From: Streptomyces sp. Isolate_45
Lineage (GTDB): Bacteria > Actinomycetota > Actinomycetes > Streptomycetales > Streptomycetaceae
Direction of reading: 5' to 3'
DNA length: 64,000 nucleotides
Assembly (NCBI RefSeq): GCF_024721315.2
Contig: NZ_JANFAK020000002.1
Span: 1-64,000 of the forward strand
Shown here: positions 26,051 through 34,802 of the stretch, one piece after another
Position numbering within the stretch: position 1 is the stretch's first letter
Layout: each line of letters starts with the position of its first letter
Notes under the pieces: model-generated
What the model saw: the letters and a program-made list of their open reading frames with translations, nothing else
The model's database searches: none
What the model was told of the DNA's origin: nothing
Translations under genes and position numbers: made by a program

Positions 26051-27040
26051 ATGCGCCACGCCAGTCCGCCTCCGCCTTCTCCGCTGCACACCATCCTGTC
26101 CACCTGCCTTTCTGAATTCCGCTCGGTCCGAGCATTTGATGCAGCGAACTATGTCCGTAAGAAGTGTCGAGTCCTGAACGGGTACCTGCGGCAAAACAAC
26201 CTCGACTCCCTCGTGGTGGGGATATCCGGTGGTGTCGACTCGGCTGTTGTCCTCGCTCTCGCGGAGACCGCCCGTAAGATGCCTGACTCGCCGCTGGTCG
26301 AGATCGTTCCGGTTCTGGCGCCTATCAACGATGCGTCTGCGGCCACGGGGCAAGCCGAGGGAGTGCGCCGCGGCCAGGAGATATGTGACTTGTTGGGCCT
26401 CACCCCCATATTGGTGGACCTGACAGGAGCGCATGCTGCCCTCAAGGGTGCAGTGGACGCGGATTTGCCTCATGCCGGCGAGAATTGGGCCTCGGGGCAA
26501 CTTGCCAGCTACATACGGACTCCGGCCCTCTATTACACCGCCAGCACGCTCGCCGAGCGCGGACATGCCGCGATCGTGCTGGGGACAACGAATCGCGACG
26601 AAGGCGCCTACCTGGGCTTTTTCGGTAAGGCTTCCGACGCGATGGTCGACGTGCAGGTCATCAGCGACCTGCATAAAAGCGAAGTCTACGCAGTGGCTCG
26701 CCACCTGAAGCTGCCCCACTCCGTAATTGAAGCCGTTCCTACAGGTGACATGTATGACGGGCGCCCGGACGAAGCTGTCTTCGGGGCTTCGTACGACTTC
26801 GTCGAGCTTTATCTCAACTGGCTCACGACTTCGTCGAGTTGGAGGGAGTCACAAACAGAGCGTTGGCCGGAAGCAGCCCGCATCGAATTCGCAGAACTGG
26901 CCAAGCGCCTGGAATCCCTCCACGCTTTCAATGCGCACAAGTATGTAGCCGGCAGTCAAGCCGTGCATATCAATGTGCTGCCCGCTGCTGTTCCCGGTGG
27001 CTGGAGTCACGGCCACGGATATTTTACGGCGAAGGGCTGA
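26051..27040 (+). CDS. NAD synthetase-like (NadE family) ATP-dependent amidotransferase
   Basis: 329 residues of the N-type ATP pyrophosphatase fold, ammonia-dependent NadE layout without a glutaminase domain. The PP-loop is SGGVDS (59-64). Further NadE marks are GTTNRDEGAYLGFFGKASDA (178-197), VDVQVISDLHKSEVYAVARHL (199-219, cited as pieces VDVQVISDL and HKSEVY) and EAVPTGDMYDGRPDE. The family adenylates nicotinate-adenine dinucleotide and amidates it. A housekeeping Streptomyces NadE normally carries a glutaminase domain, so this is probably a dedicated paralogue. The ATG follows AGGA by eight bases. First of three close genes in a low-GC island. Confidence 0.85.
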   Translation: MRHASPPPPSPLHTILSTCLSEFRSVRAFDAANYVRKKCRVLNGYLRQNNLDSLVVGISGGVDSAVVLALAETARKMPDSPLVEIVPVLAPINDASAATGQAEGVRRGQEICDLLGLTPILVDLTGAHAALKGAVDADLPHAGENWASGQLASYIRTPALYYTASTLAERGHAAIVLGTTNRDEGAYLGFFGKASDAMVDVQVISDLHKSEVYAVARHLKLPHSVIEAVPTGDMYDGRPDEAVFGASYDFVELYLNWLTTSSSWRESQTERWPEAARIEFAELAKRLESLHAFNAHKYVAGSQAVHINVLPAAVPGGWSHGHGYFTAKG

Positions 27041-27051
27041 AGGTGTCCGGA

Positions 27052-27801
27052 ATGGCGGTCAACCCATTTGACCTCGCTCAAAATACAGTGCGCGGCATCT
27101 CCGTCAATGATGCTTGGGTCCCGGCGGTATCAGAAATTCCGCAAGGCCGGGCCAAAGTGATCCGAAATTTTCTCACCCCGGTCGAGGTGAAACTCCTGGA
27201 GGCCGAGCTCGCCAACCAACACTTCGTGCCGACCGGCCGAGACGGTATTCTCGCGAATTATTCGCAGGGGGACCCGGTTGGCTCACTTCGCGCCACAACC
27301 GACTCCGAGGCCTTGGCGGCTGAGTTCTACCTCAGGCTGCAATCGTGCTTGTCGCTCGAAGTAAGTCCTGATGACCCGACCGATTCAGAGGGTAGGTCGT
27401 GGAGAGCGGTATCCGTTAACCCGCGCATGCGATTCATAAAATATGAACGCGGCGGACTGCTTGTGCCGCATTATGATTCTCCTTACCTTGCCCCCGACGG
27501 AACGCGAACCCTTTTGAGCGTTGTCGTCTACTTGTCCTACGAGGCAGAGGGGGGCGAGACGCGGTTCATCAGAGACCGGCAGGGCGACCTCCCCTTTGTG
27601 CAACGAGACTTTTCGGACTGGTCCCGGGTTGCGAGCCCCGATGAGGTAGTGGCTGTCCACCACCCCGAACCGGGCGATGCGCTTCTCTTTTGGCATCGCA
27701 CGCTTCACGACTCCGCCCCCATTCTTGAGGGAGCGAAAACAATTCTTAGAACCGATGTGCTCTATGAGCCAATGGGTCCGCCTGAAGCAATAGGAAAATG
27801 A
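27052..27801 (+). CDS. 2-oxoglutarate/Fe(II)-dependent oxygenase (prolyl 4-hydroxylase-like)
   Basis: 249 residues, double-stranded beta-helix oxygenase. The iron triad is visible: His and Asp in VPHYDSPYLAP, distal His in FWHRTLHDSAP, and an Arg in TILRTDVLYEP that would hold 2-oxoglutarate. The middle segment LSVVVYLSYEAEGGETRF is typical of the P4H/PiuC group. The start is ATG 27052 (GAAGG eight bases before); GTG 27043 would add three residues. It begins 11 bp after the NadE-like stop and its stop overlaps the next start (ATGA). Likely hydroxylates an intermediate or product of its neighbours; substrate unknown. Confidence 0.82.
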   Translation: MAVNPFDLAQNTVRGISVNDAWVPAVSEIPQGRAKVIRNFLTPVEVKLLEAELANQHFVPTGRDGILANYSQGDPVGSLRATTDSEALAAEFYLRLQSCLSLEVSPDDPTDSEGRSWRAVSVNPRMRFIKYERGGLLVPHYDSPYLAPDGTRTLLSVVVYLSYEAEGGETRFIRDRQGDLPFVQRDFSDWSRVASPDEVVAVHHPEPGDALLFWHRTLHDSAPILEGAKTILRTDVLYEPMGPPEAIGK

Positions 27802-29564
27802 CTGTCTCCCAGGGGGCCCACGTGGTGCTCGCGTCATCGATGGATGTGCTTGCAAGAGAGGATCATGCATGGCATGACCCCTTCTACCGTGACGTGATCG
27901 CGGAGTGGGGCGAAGCCGAGCTGCAGGGCGCCGGATATTTTGATGACGGGTCGACACGGGCGGACTTGCAGCAGGAAAACATCACCCCGTTCTTTTGTAC
28001 GCCCACTCATAAACTGACCAGAAGTCCAAACGAAACCAGGCCGCTCGTCCTGTTGGCCACCGGAGCATTCTCGCCGATTCATCAGGGGCATATGGACATG
28101 CTCCTGAGCGCACGTCGTGTGCTTGAATCAAATGGAGAACATGTAGCAGGAGCCTACCTCTCACCCAGTCACGATCGGTATGTGTCTGCCAAGCTTTCCC
28201 ATGAAGCGGCGTCGGCGGACGAGCGACTCGCGCTTGTTGCCGAAATGGTCTCGCGGCATGACTGGATCATGGCTTGCCCGTGGGAGTCAAAATGGGTGGC
28301 CAACCCCGTGAACTTCACGACGGTCCTGTTGCGCCTGCAGAACTATCTGCGTCACTCCTGGGACGCAAACTGTGACGTGGTGTTGGTCGTAGGGGCCGAC
28401 AACTCCGAATTTGCGCGATGCTTTGTCAGACAGGGCCGCTGCGTGATTGTTGCGCGAGGAAACCATGGACGTCAGATTTCTGAAGTCTGCGGTGACCCCG
28501 GAATGGCGCCTGCCTTGAATGAAAAGCGAGTGCTTATCGGCCCCGCCTTTTCCAGATCGACTCTCATGTCCTCCACGAAACTCCGCAGTGCGCGGGCGGA
28601 AACTCCTGCAGCGCAGAATGCACCCGGCCGGCGTGGCGACGGCGGCAACGCACAAGTCGTTTGCCGATACGCAGTCAGGGACGATCTGGACTGGGCGACA
28701 AAACGGTGGCGTGATTCGGTTCCCAAAGAAATCATGGAGCCTGCCCTGGCCGAGTTCAAGGACAGTGCTCTCCACAGCATACGGGCTGCCCTGCACGGTA
28801 CCGGAGAGCGCAGGATCGTAGTCGATCTCCTGAGCCATGAAAAGCAGAGGCAGATAGCCGAAGAATTTTGTGCCAGTAACGTCGTCGTCTCCTTGGACAC
28901 CTCGACTCCGGCAACCCATCGATTGGCCATATCGCGGCTTTTCCATCCGTTCGACAGGCAGCTGCATCCGCACGGTATGGTGGCGCGCCCAGGATGGCGC
29001 AGCAAACAAGAGCAAGTGGCGTCGATTGCGGCCAAGTCCGTTGTCCTCATGGACGATGACATCTGGACGGGCGCCAGCATAGGCCATGCCTCGGGGTTGC
29101 TCGAAGGAGCCGGCATAGAGATATCGCGTACCATTTCTCTGATGGCCGAAATCGAGCCGGGAAAGTCCCGACCTTTGGATCTCATCGATCTGCGAGACCT
29201 CCTGGTGGGCGCCGACGACAGTGGGTTGGTGGTTCAGGACTCCGGGGGCCTCATCACCCGAGCACCCTATCTGCCGCCTTTTGTGGACCTCACCTCCAGG
29301 GCTTCGATCCATCCGACCGGGATTCGCGATCTCGGTTACCGACTTTGGGCGGCGAATTCGGTTTTCTTCTCCAGAACCGGTCTACGTGTAGGTGATGCTG
29401 CCGCCGCCGTACGTCAATTTCTGCACCTTCGTGGACACCGGGACGGAGATGCTTTGTCGGAGGTGTGTGACAGGTATCGGCGTCGCGTAGCGGACCTGCC
29501 ATTCGCCGCGGGGTCGGATGTCCATCAGATGCTGAGGAATCCCTCTGCGCGATCTGTAGGTTGA
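27798..29564 (+). CDS. Fusion of NMN/NaMN adenylyltransferase and phosphoribosyltransferase-like domains
   Basis: 588 residues, overlapping the preceding stop by ATGA. Residues 1-80 form an unassigned N-terminal region. Residues 83-265 match a nicotinamide/nicotinate mononucleotide adenylyltransferase: ATGAFSPIHQGHMDML (88-102; the HxGH nucleotidyl-transfer motif), VVLVVGADNSEFARCF (194-209) and SSTKLR (258-263). From about 285 a second part begins; SVVLMDDDIWTGASIGHASG (414-433) is close to the type I phosphoribosyltransferase PRPP loop. The C-terminus (DLRDLLVGADDSG and then TRAPYLPPFVDLTSRASIHP) resembles tails of PRTase-like proteins from nucleotide-modifying operons. Together with NadE it could supply phosphoribosyl transfer, adenylylation and amidation. 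Confidence 0.8.
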   Translation: MTVSQGAHVVLASSMDVLAREDHAWHDPFYRDVIAEWGEAELQGAGYFDDGSTRADLQQENITPFFCTPTHKLTRSPNETRPLVLLATGAFSPIHQGHMDMLLSARRVLESNGEHVAGAYLSPSHDRYVSAKLSHEAASADERLALVAEMVSRHDWIMACPWESKWVANPVNFTTVLLRLQNYLRHSWDANCDVVLVVGADNSEFARCFVRQGRCVIVARGNHGRQISEVCGDPGMAPALNEKRVLIGPAFSRSTLMSSTKLRSARAETPAAQNAPGRRGDGGNAQVVCRYAVRDDLDWATKRWRDSVPKEIMEPALAEFKDSALHSIRAALHGTGERRIVVDLLSHEKQRQIAEEFCASNVVVSLDTSTPATHRLAISRLFHPFDRQLHPHGMVARPGWRSKQEQVASIAAKSVVLMDDDIWTGASIGHASGLLEGAGIEISRTISLMAEIEPGKSRPLDLIDLRDLLVGADDSGLVVQDSGGLITRAPYLPPFVDLTSRASIHPTGIRDLGYRLWAANSVFFSRTGLRVGDAAAAVRQFLHLRGHRDGDALSEVCDRYRRRVADLPFAAGSDVHQMLRNPSARSVG

Positions 29565-29807
29565 ACGCCTGCGCAATGTGGGGACGCGAGGACCGGTGAG
29601 AGGCGAGCGGGTCTGACGAGGGGCGAACGCTCGGTAGGAGACCGCGTATGTGTGCCGCGTCGGCCCGTTCCAGGCGACGTCCAGCCCGTCCGGCCAAGCA
29701 AGTTGCCTACCGTGTGGTGGAGTTGGTGCGGAGGGCGGGAGAATGCCTGCCGGCGGGGCTCGCAAGGGGCTCGTCCCGTCGCACCGTCATGGCTCAAGCC
29801 CAGGCAC
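29565..29807. other. Right edge of the low-GC island
   Basis: GC content returns to the genome level within this space. No direct repeat, integrase or tRNA was found. No gene supported. Confidence 0.45.
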
Positions 29808-30086
29808 TCAGCTTGCCGTTCGACCTCGGTGCCGGATGAGCCGAGCAAGTGCCTCTGTGGGGTGGCAGAGCCACGCGAGAAGTGGGCTCGTGACCACGAA
29901 CCAGTGGACACTGATTTGACCCTGTTCCTTGTCCAGGGTCGCTCGGGCACCATCCCGGTGGACGAAGCGGAGGTATCGCCGGCGGACGGACGCGCCGGCT
30001 ACCAGTAGCACTGGCGAGGTGAGAAGGATGGCCACCGGGACCAAGGCTCTGGCGGCGGTGACTTTCGCCTTCTCCTCGTATCGCAT
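29808..30086 (-). CDS. Small membrane protein
   Basis: 92 residues with a basic N-terminus, one clear hydrophobic helix (VPVAILLTSPVLLVAGA, about 16-32) and a weaker one (HWFVVTSPLLAWLC, about 61-74). Codon use fits a gene, but the ribosome site is poor and no family was recognised. Confidence 0.5.
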   Translation of the reverse strand: MRYEEKAKVTAARALVPVAILLTSPVLLVAGASVRRRYLRFVHRDGARATLDKEQGQISVHWFVVTSPLLAWLCHPTEALARLIRHRGRTAS

Positions 30087-30671
30087 GCGCCAAGTTTGTC
30101 GTCCAACCTCAACTTCCTGAAGGGGTGGGTACGGATCGGACGGCCCGGGCTTGTGCCACCGATGTCGGACCCGGGCGGCTCGGGTCCATCATCGGTCGGC
30201 TGGACCGGCGCCCGGGCGGCCCCGCGGCTGGGACTGGGTGGGATCGGCCCCGGCAGGTGGGTTTTGGTTCCTCCCGCCGAGTGCGCACGTCGGCGGTCGC
30301 GGGCGGTCGCCCGCCCCGACCATCGACGCGAGGCCGATCACCACGACGTCGCACACACCCATGTGCGGCTTCAACACGTCTGTGCCCGAAGGCCCCGAGA
30401 CCGTGCGCATCGCTCCCACTTCCACGACACGTCGGCAGCTGTACCGGCGCACCGTATGGGAACGAGGCGACGGGACGGTGACCGCGCCCCGGAGACGGCA
30501 ACGTGCTCGGGGTGCACCGAGCCGTGGGCCATGGCTGACGCTCGAAACCGAGAGCCGCATCCCAGCAACCGCATCCCAAGGGACGGCCGTGACCGAGAAC
30601 TTCCCCGACGCGACGCGGTACCTTGCATGTTGTCTTCGTGGGCCGGAAATGACGTGGGTGAGGTATGTGCA
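30087..30671. other. Intergenic region, no gene recognised
   Basis: 585 bp. Several frames are open because of the high GC content, but none shows a ribosome site, hydrophobic pattern or family motif. Confidence 0.45.
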
Positions 30672-30905
30672 GTGGGGGATTGGGCTGAGCTGTGGGTGCG
30701 GAAGACGGCGCTTTGGTGGTTCGTGCTTGTTGCCTTCGGGACCTGGTCGTTGGAGGAAGAGTGGCTGCCCTGGCGGATCCTCACGGTGCTGATCGCGGCC
30801 GCTGCTCTCACCAGGGTGGCTCGTACCACATGGGAGCTGTCTCATGACTCGCGTCCGGCGAAGGAACGGTTGGAACAACACATCGAAGAGTCTCCTGCGC
30901 CGTAG
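30672..30905 (+). CDS. Small two-helix membrane protein
   Basis: 77 residues starting at a GTG. A Trp-rich first helix (TALWWFVLVAFGTWSLEEEW) and a second (WRILTVLIAAAALTRVA) are followed by a charged tail. The ribosome site is weak and the start may lie further upstream in frame. No recognised family. Confidence 0.5.
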   Translation: MGDWAELWVRKTALWWFVLVAFGTWSLEEEWLPWRILTVLIAAAALTRVARTTWELSHDSRPAKERLEQHIEESPAP

Positions 30906-31148
30906 CCGGCCGCACGCGGAGCTGGCGGTCAGCCCGTGCAGGCCGCCCGGGACACCCCGCACCCTGTCCTGCCGTCACCAACCCGCCGGATAACCCGAAC
31001 TCCCTTCCTCCACACCGGCCCGGCGGCCGAGGCGGCGGTGGAGGCATCGGACCGCGATGGTTCGGGACCTTCGGGACGGGTCTCCACCGTCGACCGTTCG
31101 TATCCCCAGCACGTGCCCGGGTCGGCCTTGGACTGTAGCGTCCGGTGG

Positions 31149-31556
31149 ATGATCAACCAGGGGTGGCGGGCAGTGATGGGCGGGTTGGGTGCGGGTGCGC
31201 TGTTCTGGGGGGTGGCGGGTGCTGTCCACTTGGGATTCGAACGGAACAGCAGGCCCGGAGGCGGGGTTGGCCTCAGTCTTCCCGAGGGAGGCGGGTGGTA
31301 CGAGTTGGCGGCGTTCACCGGGTTCGTCGTGACCGTCTACTCCGCGCCCGGGTTGCTGCGGCGGAGGGCGTGGTGGCCCTGCCTCGCTCTGAGTTCGGGC
31401 GCCGGTACGGGAGTTGTAGCGGTGCTGATACTGGGGCAGAGCACGAGGTACTGGATTGCAGCCGGGGTCATGACCGGCCTTGCCGTTGTGGTTCCACTGG
31501 CACAAGCGACTTGGGGACGTCACAACCCGATCCGGTGTTTGGAACGGGCCCGTTGA
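31149..31556 (+). CDS. Membrane protein, four helices
   Basis: 135 residues. Hydrophobic segments at about 8-28, 52-68, 80-97 and 101-120 (for example LGAGALFWGVAGAVHLGF and YWIAAGVMTGLAVVVPLA). An ATG at 31149 was chosen for the continuity of the first helix; ATG 31176 is possible. Uncharacterised; no neighbouring gene explains it. Confidence 0.62.
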   Translation: MINQGWRAVMGGLGAGALFWGVAGAVHLGFERNSRPGGGVGLSLPEGGGWYELAAFTGFVVTVYSAPGLLRRRAWWPCLALSSGAGTGVVAVLILGQSTRYWIAAGVMTGLAVVVPLAQATWGRHNPIRCLERAR

Positions 31557-31910
31557 GTTGGCGAAGCGTGGCGCCACGCATGCGCCGCAGACGCCGTCCC
31601 TGGCTGATCCTCCCGCACTACGCGCGGGACGTGGGGGTTCGGTGTCCCGGCGGTGGTGAACGGTCGCCCGCGAAGCGGCATCGGTTCCTACCGCGGCGTG
31701 CACTCCTGGCGCGCCTTCATGGCCGCCGCGGCCGATGTCAGGGCCGACGCGACTGCGCCTCGTCAAGCGCCTGATGCGATGCCGCGCCGGTGAGTTCGGA
31801 CCCGGCCGGGACCTGTGCCCTCAGGCCGACGACACGTGGCCTGCCGGGTCGCGGCTCGACTTGATCGACCCCCCGCCCTGCCTGTCCGGTCGGTCGGTCG
31901 GTCACGGGTG
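31557..31910. other. Convergent intergenic region
   Basis: 354 bp without a supported gene. A short CGGT repeat (about 31888-31902) is the only structure noticed. Confidence 0.4.
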
Positions 31911-32825
31911 TTACGCGATGGTCCGTGCCCCGAACAGCGCCTGGACGGTCTCGGCGGCCGTTTCGCGCAGCCAGGTGTGGGCGCGGTCGTCGTCGTAGCG
32001 CTGGTGCCACAGCAAGTAGAGGGGGACGTCGGGCAGCTGGAGGGGCAACGGCATTGTGATCAGGCCGAGTTGCTCCCGGTCTGCGCGGGTCACCGCGTCG
32101 GGAAGTGTGACGAGCAGGTCGGTGCCGAGCGCGAGTCGCAGAGCGAACGTGGTGGTGGGTCCGGCGGCAACGACGCGTCGTTCGAGGCCGCGCGCGGTCA
32201 GGGCGTCATCGATCCGGTCGTGCAGGCGGCCGCGCCGCGAAACGGTGAGGTGCTCGGCGGCCGCGTAGCGTTCGAGACTCAGCGGGCCTTCGATGAGCGG
32301 GTGGCCCGGGCGTACGGCGACGACCAACCGGTCCCTGCCGACGAGGCGATGGCGGATGTCGGGAAGCGTCGGAGGGCCGGAGCTCGATTCGAGGTCGACC
32401 TCGCCCCGGCGCAGTTCGGGGGTGTCCGTGCCGGGTTCGGCGGGCAGGCGCAGCTGGACGCCTGGGGCCCGGCGGTGGACCGCGGTGATCAGGGCGGTGC
32501 CGCAGGCGGCGGCCAGGGCGTCGTGCCAGCGCACGGTGAACACCCGCTCCAGGGTCGCCAAGTCGAGTTCCTGCTGGGCGGAAAGGAGTTGGTGGGCCTG
32601 TTGTACGAGGGCGTGGACCTGGGCTCGCATGGCGAGCGCGCGAGTGGTGGGGACCATGGTCCGGCCGGTGCGGACCAGGATCTGGTCTCCGGTGGCCTTG
32701 CGGATGCGGCCCAGCGAACGGCTCATCGCCGGTGCGGTCACATGGAGGCGGGCCGCGGCGCCGGCGACACTGCCCTCTTCCAGGAGGGCGTCCAATGCGG
32801 TGAGCAGGTTCAAATCCAGTTGCAT
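31911..32825 (-). CDS. LysR family transcriptional regulator
   Basis: 304 residues. The winged HTH occupies residues 1-60 (MQLDLNLLTALDALLEEGSV and then RLHVTAPAMSRSLGRIR) and an effector-binding domain follows. ATG 32825 gives the canonical LysR N-terminus; the in-frame upstream extension is not protein-like. There is no strong ribosome site. Divergent from the IMPase-like gene 117 bp away, which it most likely controls; the region between them (around 32840-32870) is AT-rich. Confidence 0.9.
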   Translation of the reverse strand: MQLDLNLLTALDALLEEGSVAGAAARLHVTAPAMSRSLGRIRKATGDQILVRTGRTMVPTTRALAMRAQVHALVQQAHQLLSAQQELDLATLERVFTVRWHDALAAACGTALITAVHRRAPGVQLRLPAEPGTDTPELRRGEVDLESSSGPPTLPDIRHRLVGRDRLVVAVRPGHPLIEGPLSLERYAAAEHLTVSRRGRLHDRIDDALTARGLERRVVAAGPTTTFALRLALGTDLLVTLPDAVTRADREQLGLITMPLPLQLPDVPLYLLWHQRYDDDRAHTWLRETAAETVQALFGARTIA

Positions 32826-32941
32826 GAGAGTAACTCTATGACTGAATAGCATGCACTTGTTGTTAACCATCGGTGGGCCTAACTTCGAAGTGCGGGTACG
32901 GCACAGGCCGCCCCGCAAGAATCGAACCAGGGGAGCTCATC

Positions 32942-33754
32942 ATGAGCACAGCCATGCCTTTCGACGCCCGCACCACGCTCCTGTCCGACGTGACCGCGGC
33001 GGTCAAGGTCGCCGGCCTCACGCTGCGGGACCGCTACACCTCCCACGCCCGAGGAGTGAGTCTCGACGAGGTCGTCGAGGAGATCCACGCCAACGACGAC
33101 GCGGTGCTGGAGGTACTGAGGGAGCCGCTGCTGCGGGCCCGGCGAGGATCGCAGTGGGCCGAGGACGAGCTGGCCGGCGGCGCGCTCCCGGCCGGGGAGT
33201 GGTGGGTCGTCGATCCCGCCGAGGGAAACATCAACCACGTCCACGGCATGGAGGACTGGGCCGTGACCGCCACGCTGGTCCGTGAGAACCAGCCGGTACT
33301 CACCGTCGTGCACCTGCCGCTGACCGGCGACACCTACACGGCCATCGCCGGCGGTGGTGCCCACCTCAACGGCCGACCGCTGAAGGTGTCCGCCAAGACC
33401 GACGTGGGCGCCGCGCTCATCGGCACCGGGCAGGCCAAGCCCGGTGAGGACGAGCGAACCTTCCGCCGGATCGGCGACTCCGTCACCGCCATGCTCATCA
33501 ACGGCCTCGTCGTGCGCGTGTCCGTTCCCGCCACGATGCAGCTCATCCACGTCGCCGCCGGACGCATGGACGCGTTCTGGCAGTTCTCCGACGTCCGTTC
33601 CGGCCTGGTGGCCGGCGCCCTGCTGGTCTCCGAGGCCGGAGGCACCGTCACCGACCTGGCGGGGGAACCCTGGAACACCGGCAGCCGCGACTTCCTGGCC
33701 GCCGCCCCCGGCATCCACGCCGCCACCCTCAAGGTCCTCTCGCCCATCGCCTGA
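32942..33754 (+). CDS. Inositol monophosphatase family protein
   Basis: 270 residues with the FIG superfamily phosphatase layout. The metal-binding motif usually written DPIDGT-N reads DPAEGNINHVHG (about 97-108), and the C-terminal motif (SDVRSGLVAGALLVSEAGG) retains its Asp. The Asp-to-Glu and Thr-to-Asn changes are conservative but unusual, so activity on inositol phosphate is uncertain; a sugar phosphate or nucleotide (PAP-like) substrate is possible. Good GGGGAG site before ATG 32942. Followed after 50 bp by an F420-reductase-like gene in the same direction. Confidence 0.82.
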   Translation: MSTAMPFDARTTLLSDVTAAVKVAGLTLRDRYTSHARGVSLDEVVEEIHANDDAVLEVLREPLLRARRGSQWAEDELAGGALPAGEWWVVDPAEGNINHVHGMEDWAVTATLVRENQPVLTVVHLPLTGDTYTAIAGGGAHLNGRPLKVSAKTDVGAALIGTGQAKPGEDERTFRRIGDSVTAMLINGLVVRVSVPATMQLIHVAAGRMDAFWQFSDVRSGLVAGALLVSEAGGTVTDLAGEPWNTGSRDFLAAAPGIHAATLKVLSPIA

Positions 33755-33804
33755 CCGCACACCTCCGCTCTTCACCCACCCCATACCGCAAGGAGCACCA
33801 CCTC

Positions 33805-34452
33805 ATGACCAGCATCGGCATCCTGGGCGCGGGCCGCGTCGGGACGAACCTCGCCGGCAAACTCGCCGCGGCCGGACACCACGTCATCCTCGGCCGCCGG
33901 GGCCCGACGGACGAGACCACCGCGGTCACCGAAGGCGCGGACCCCCGTATCTCCTTCGCCGACCAGCGCCTCGCCGCCCGCACCGCGGACATCGTGATCA
34001 ACGCGACGCCCGGAGACAGCTCACTCGACCGCCTCGCCGGCCTGCGAACAGAACTCGCCGGAAAGATCCTCATCGACGTCTCCAACGCCACCCGTGACTC
34101 CGCTGACGGCCTGCCCGGCGACCTGTGCCATCCCGACAGCAGCCTCGCCGAACACCTCCAGGCCGCCCTCCCCGACACCCACGTGGTCAAGACCCTCAAC
34201 ACCATGCTGTTCATGGTCATGACCGCCCCCGAAACCCTCGCCACTCCACCGACCGTCTACGTCTCGGGCAACGACGAGAGCGCGAAGAAGACCGTCACCG
34301 GCCTGCTCGGTGACCTGGGCTGGCGTCCCGAATGGATCGAGGACCTCGGCGACGTCACCACGGCTCGCGCGACCGAGGCCATGATCCTGGTCGTGCCCCA
34401 CGTCCTGCGCCGACACGGCTTCAAGCCCTTCGCCGTCTCCCTCGCCCGCTGA
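33805..34452 (+). CDS. NADPH-dependent F420 reductase-like Rossmann protein
   Basis: 215 residues. N-terminal NADP-binding fold SIGILGAGRVGTNLAGKLAA with the HHVILGRRGP strand, then VINATPGDSSLDRL and a conserved KTLNTM segment, all typical of the ProC/F420H2:NADP oxidoreductase-like group that in many actinobacteria acts as a small NAD(P)-dependent reductase of unknown substrate. AAGGAG lies ten bases before the ATG. Likely co-transcribed with the IMPase-like gene under the divergent LysR. Confidence 0.88.
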   Translation: MTSIGILGAGRVGTNLAGKLAAAGHHVILGRRGPTDETTAVTEGADPRISFADQRLAARTADIVINATPGDSSLDRLAGLRTELAGKILIDVSNATRDSADGLPGDLCHPDSSLAEHLQAALPDTHVVKTLNTMLFMVMTAPETLATPPTVYVSGNDESAKKTVTGLLGDLGWRPEWIEDLGDVTTARATEAMILVVPHVLRRHGFKPFAVSLAR

Positions 34453-34484
34453 CCCCGCTGACCCCACTGACCCCGCTGTCCCCG
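34449..34484. repeat. Tandem GCTGACCCC repeat
   Basis: About four 9-bp copies (third copy with one change) beginning inside the stop codon of the reductase gene. Slippage product; the in-frame unit contains TGA, so any frame gain would still terminate. Confidence 0.65.
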
Positions 34485-34802
34485 CCGGATCCGTGGGAGA
34501 GGACCGCGAGCCGGGCGAGGCCGTGTGCAACTCGGTGCTCCCCGCCTTCCCTGTTGACTCGGGGCGTCGCCTTCGGAACGGAAGCGGAGCTCACCCGCGG
34601 ACGGGCGTGGTGAAGGGGCGGACCGGGAGGGCCGTTGACGGCCTGCCAGACAGGTGATGCTCCCGCCCCTCCAGACTCCAGACCGTCAGGAGAGGAGGAG
34701 CGGCGAGAGTTGGCCGCCCCCGCCCCGTCGGATCCACGATCGATTGTCAGTGGTGGCTGAGAGGATTGGTTTACCAAGTCGGGAAGAGCGGGGAGCGCAA
34801 TC
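34485..34802. other. Intergenic region before the VWA gene
   Basis: 318 bp with no gene. It should hold the promoter of the VWA gene; no distinct hairpin or palindrome was identified. Confidence 0.4.

Noticed and set aside
30087..30671. Several open plus-strand frames suggesting a gene before the small membrane protein
   Set aside because: Arg/Pro-rich translations without hydrophobic pattern, domain or ribosome site.
31230..31246. GGGATTCGAACGG, resembling a reverse-strand tRNA T-arm
   Set aside because: Inside a membrane protein gene, with no matching cloverleaf.
32811..32822. GGTTCAAATCC, resembling a tRNA T-arm
   Set aside because: It lies in the first codons of the LysR gene, and no acceptor or anticodon arms can be built around it.
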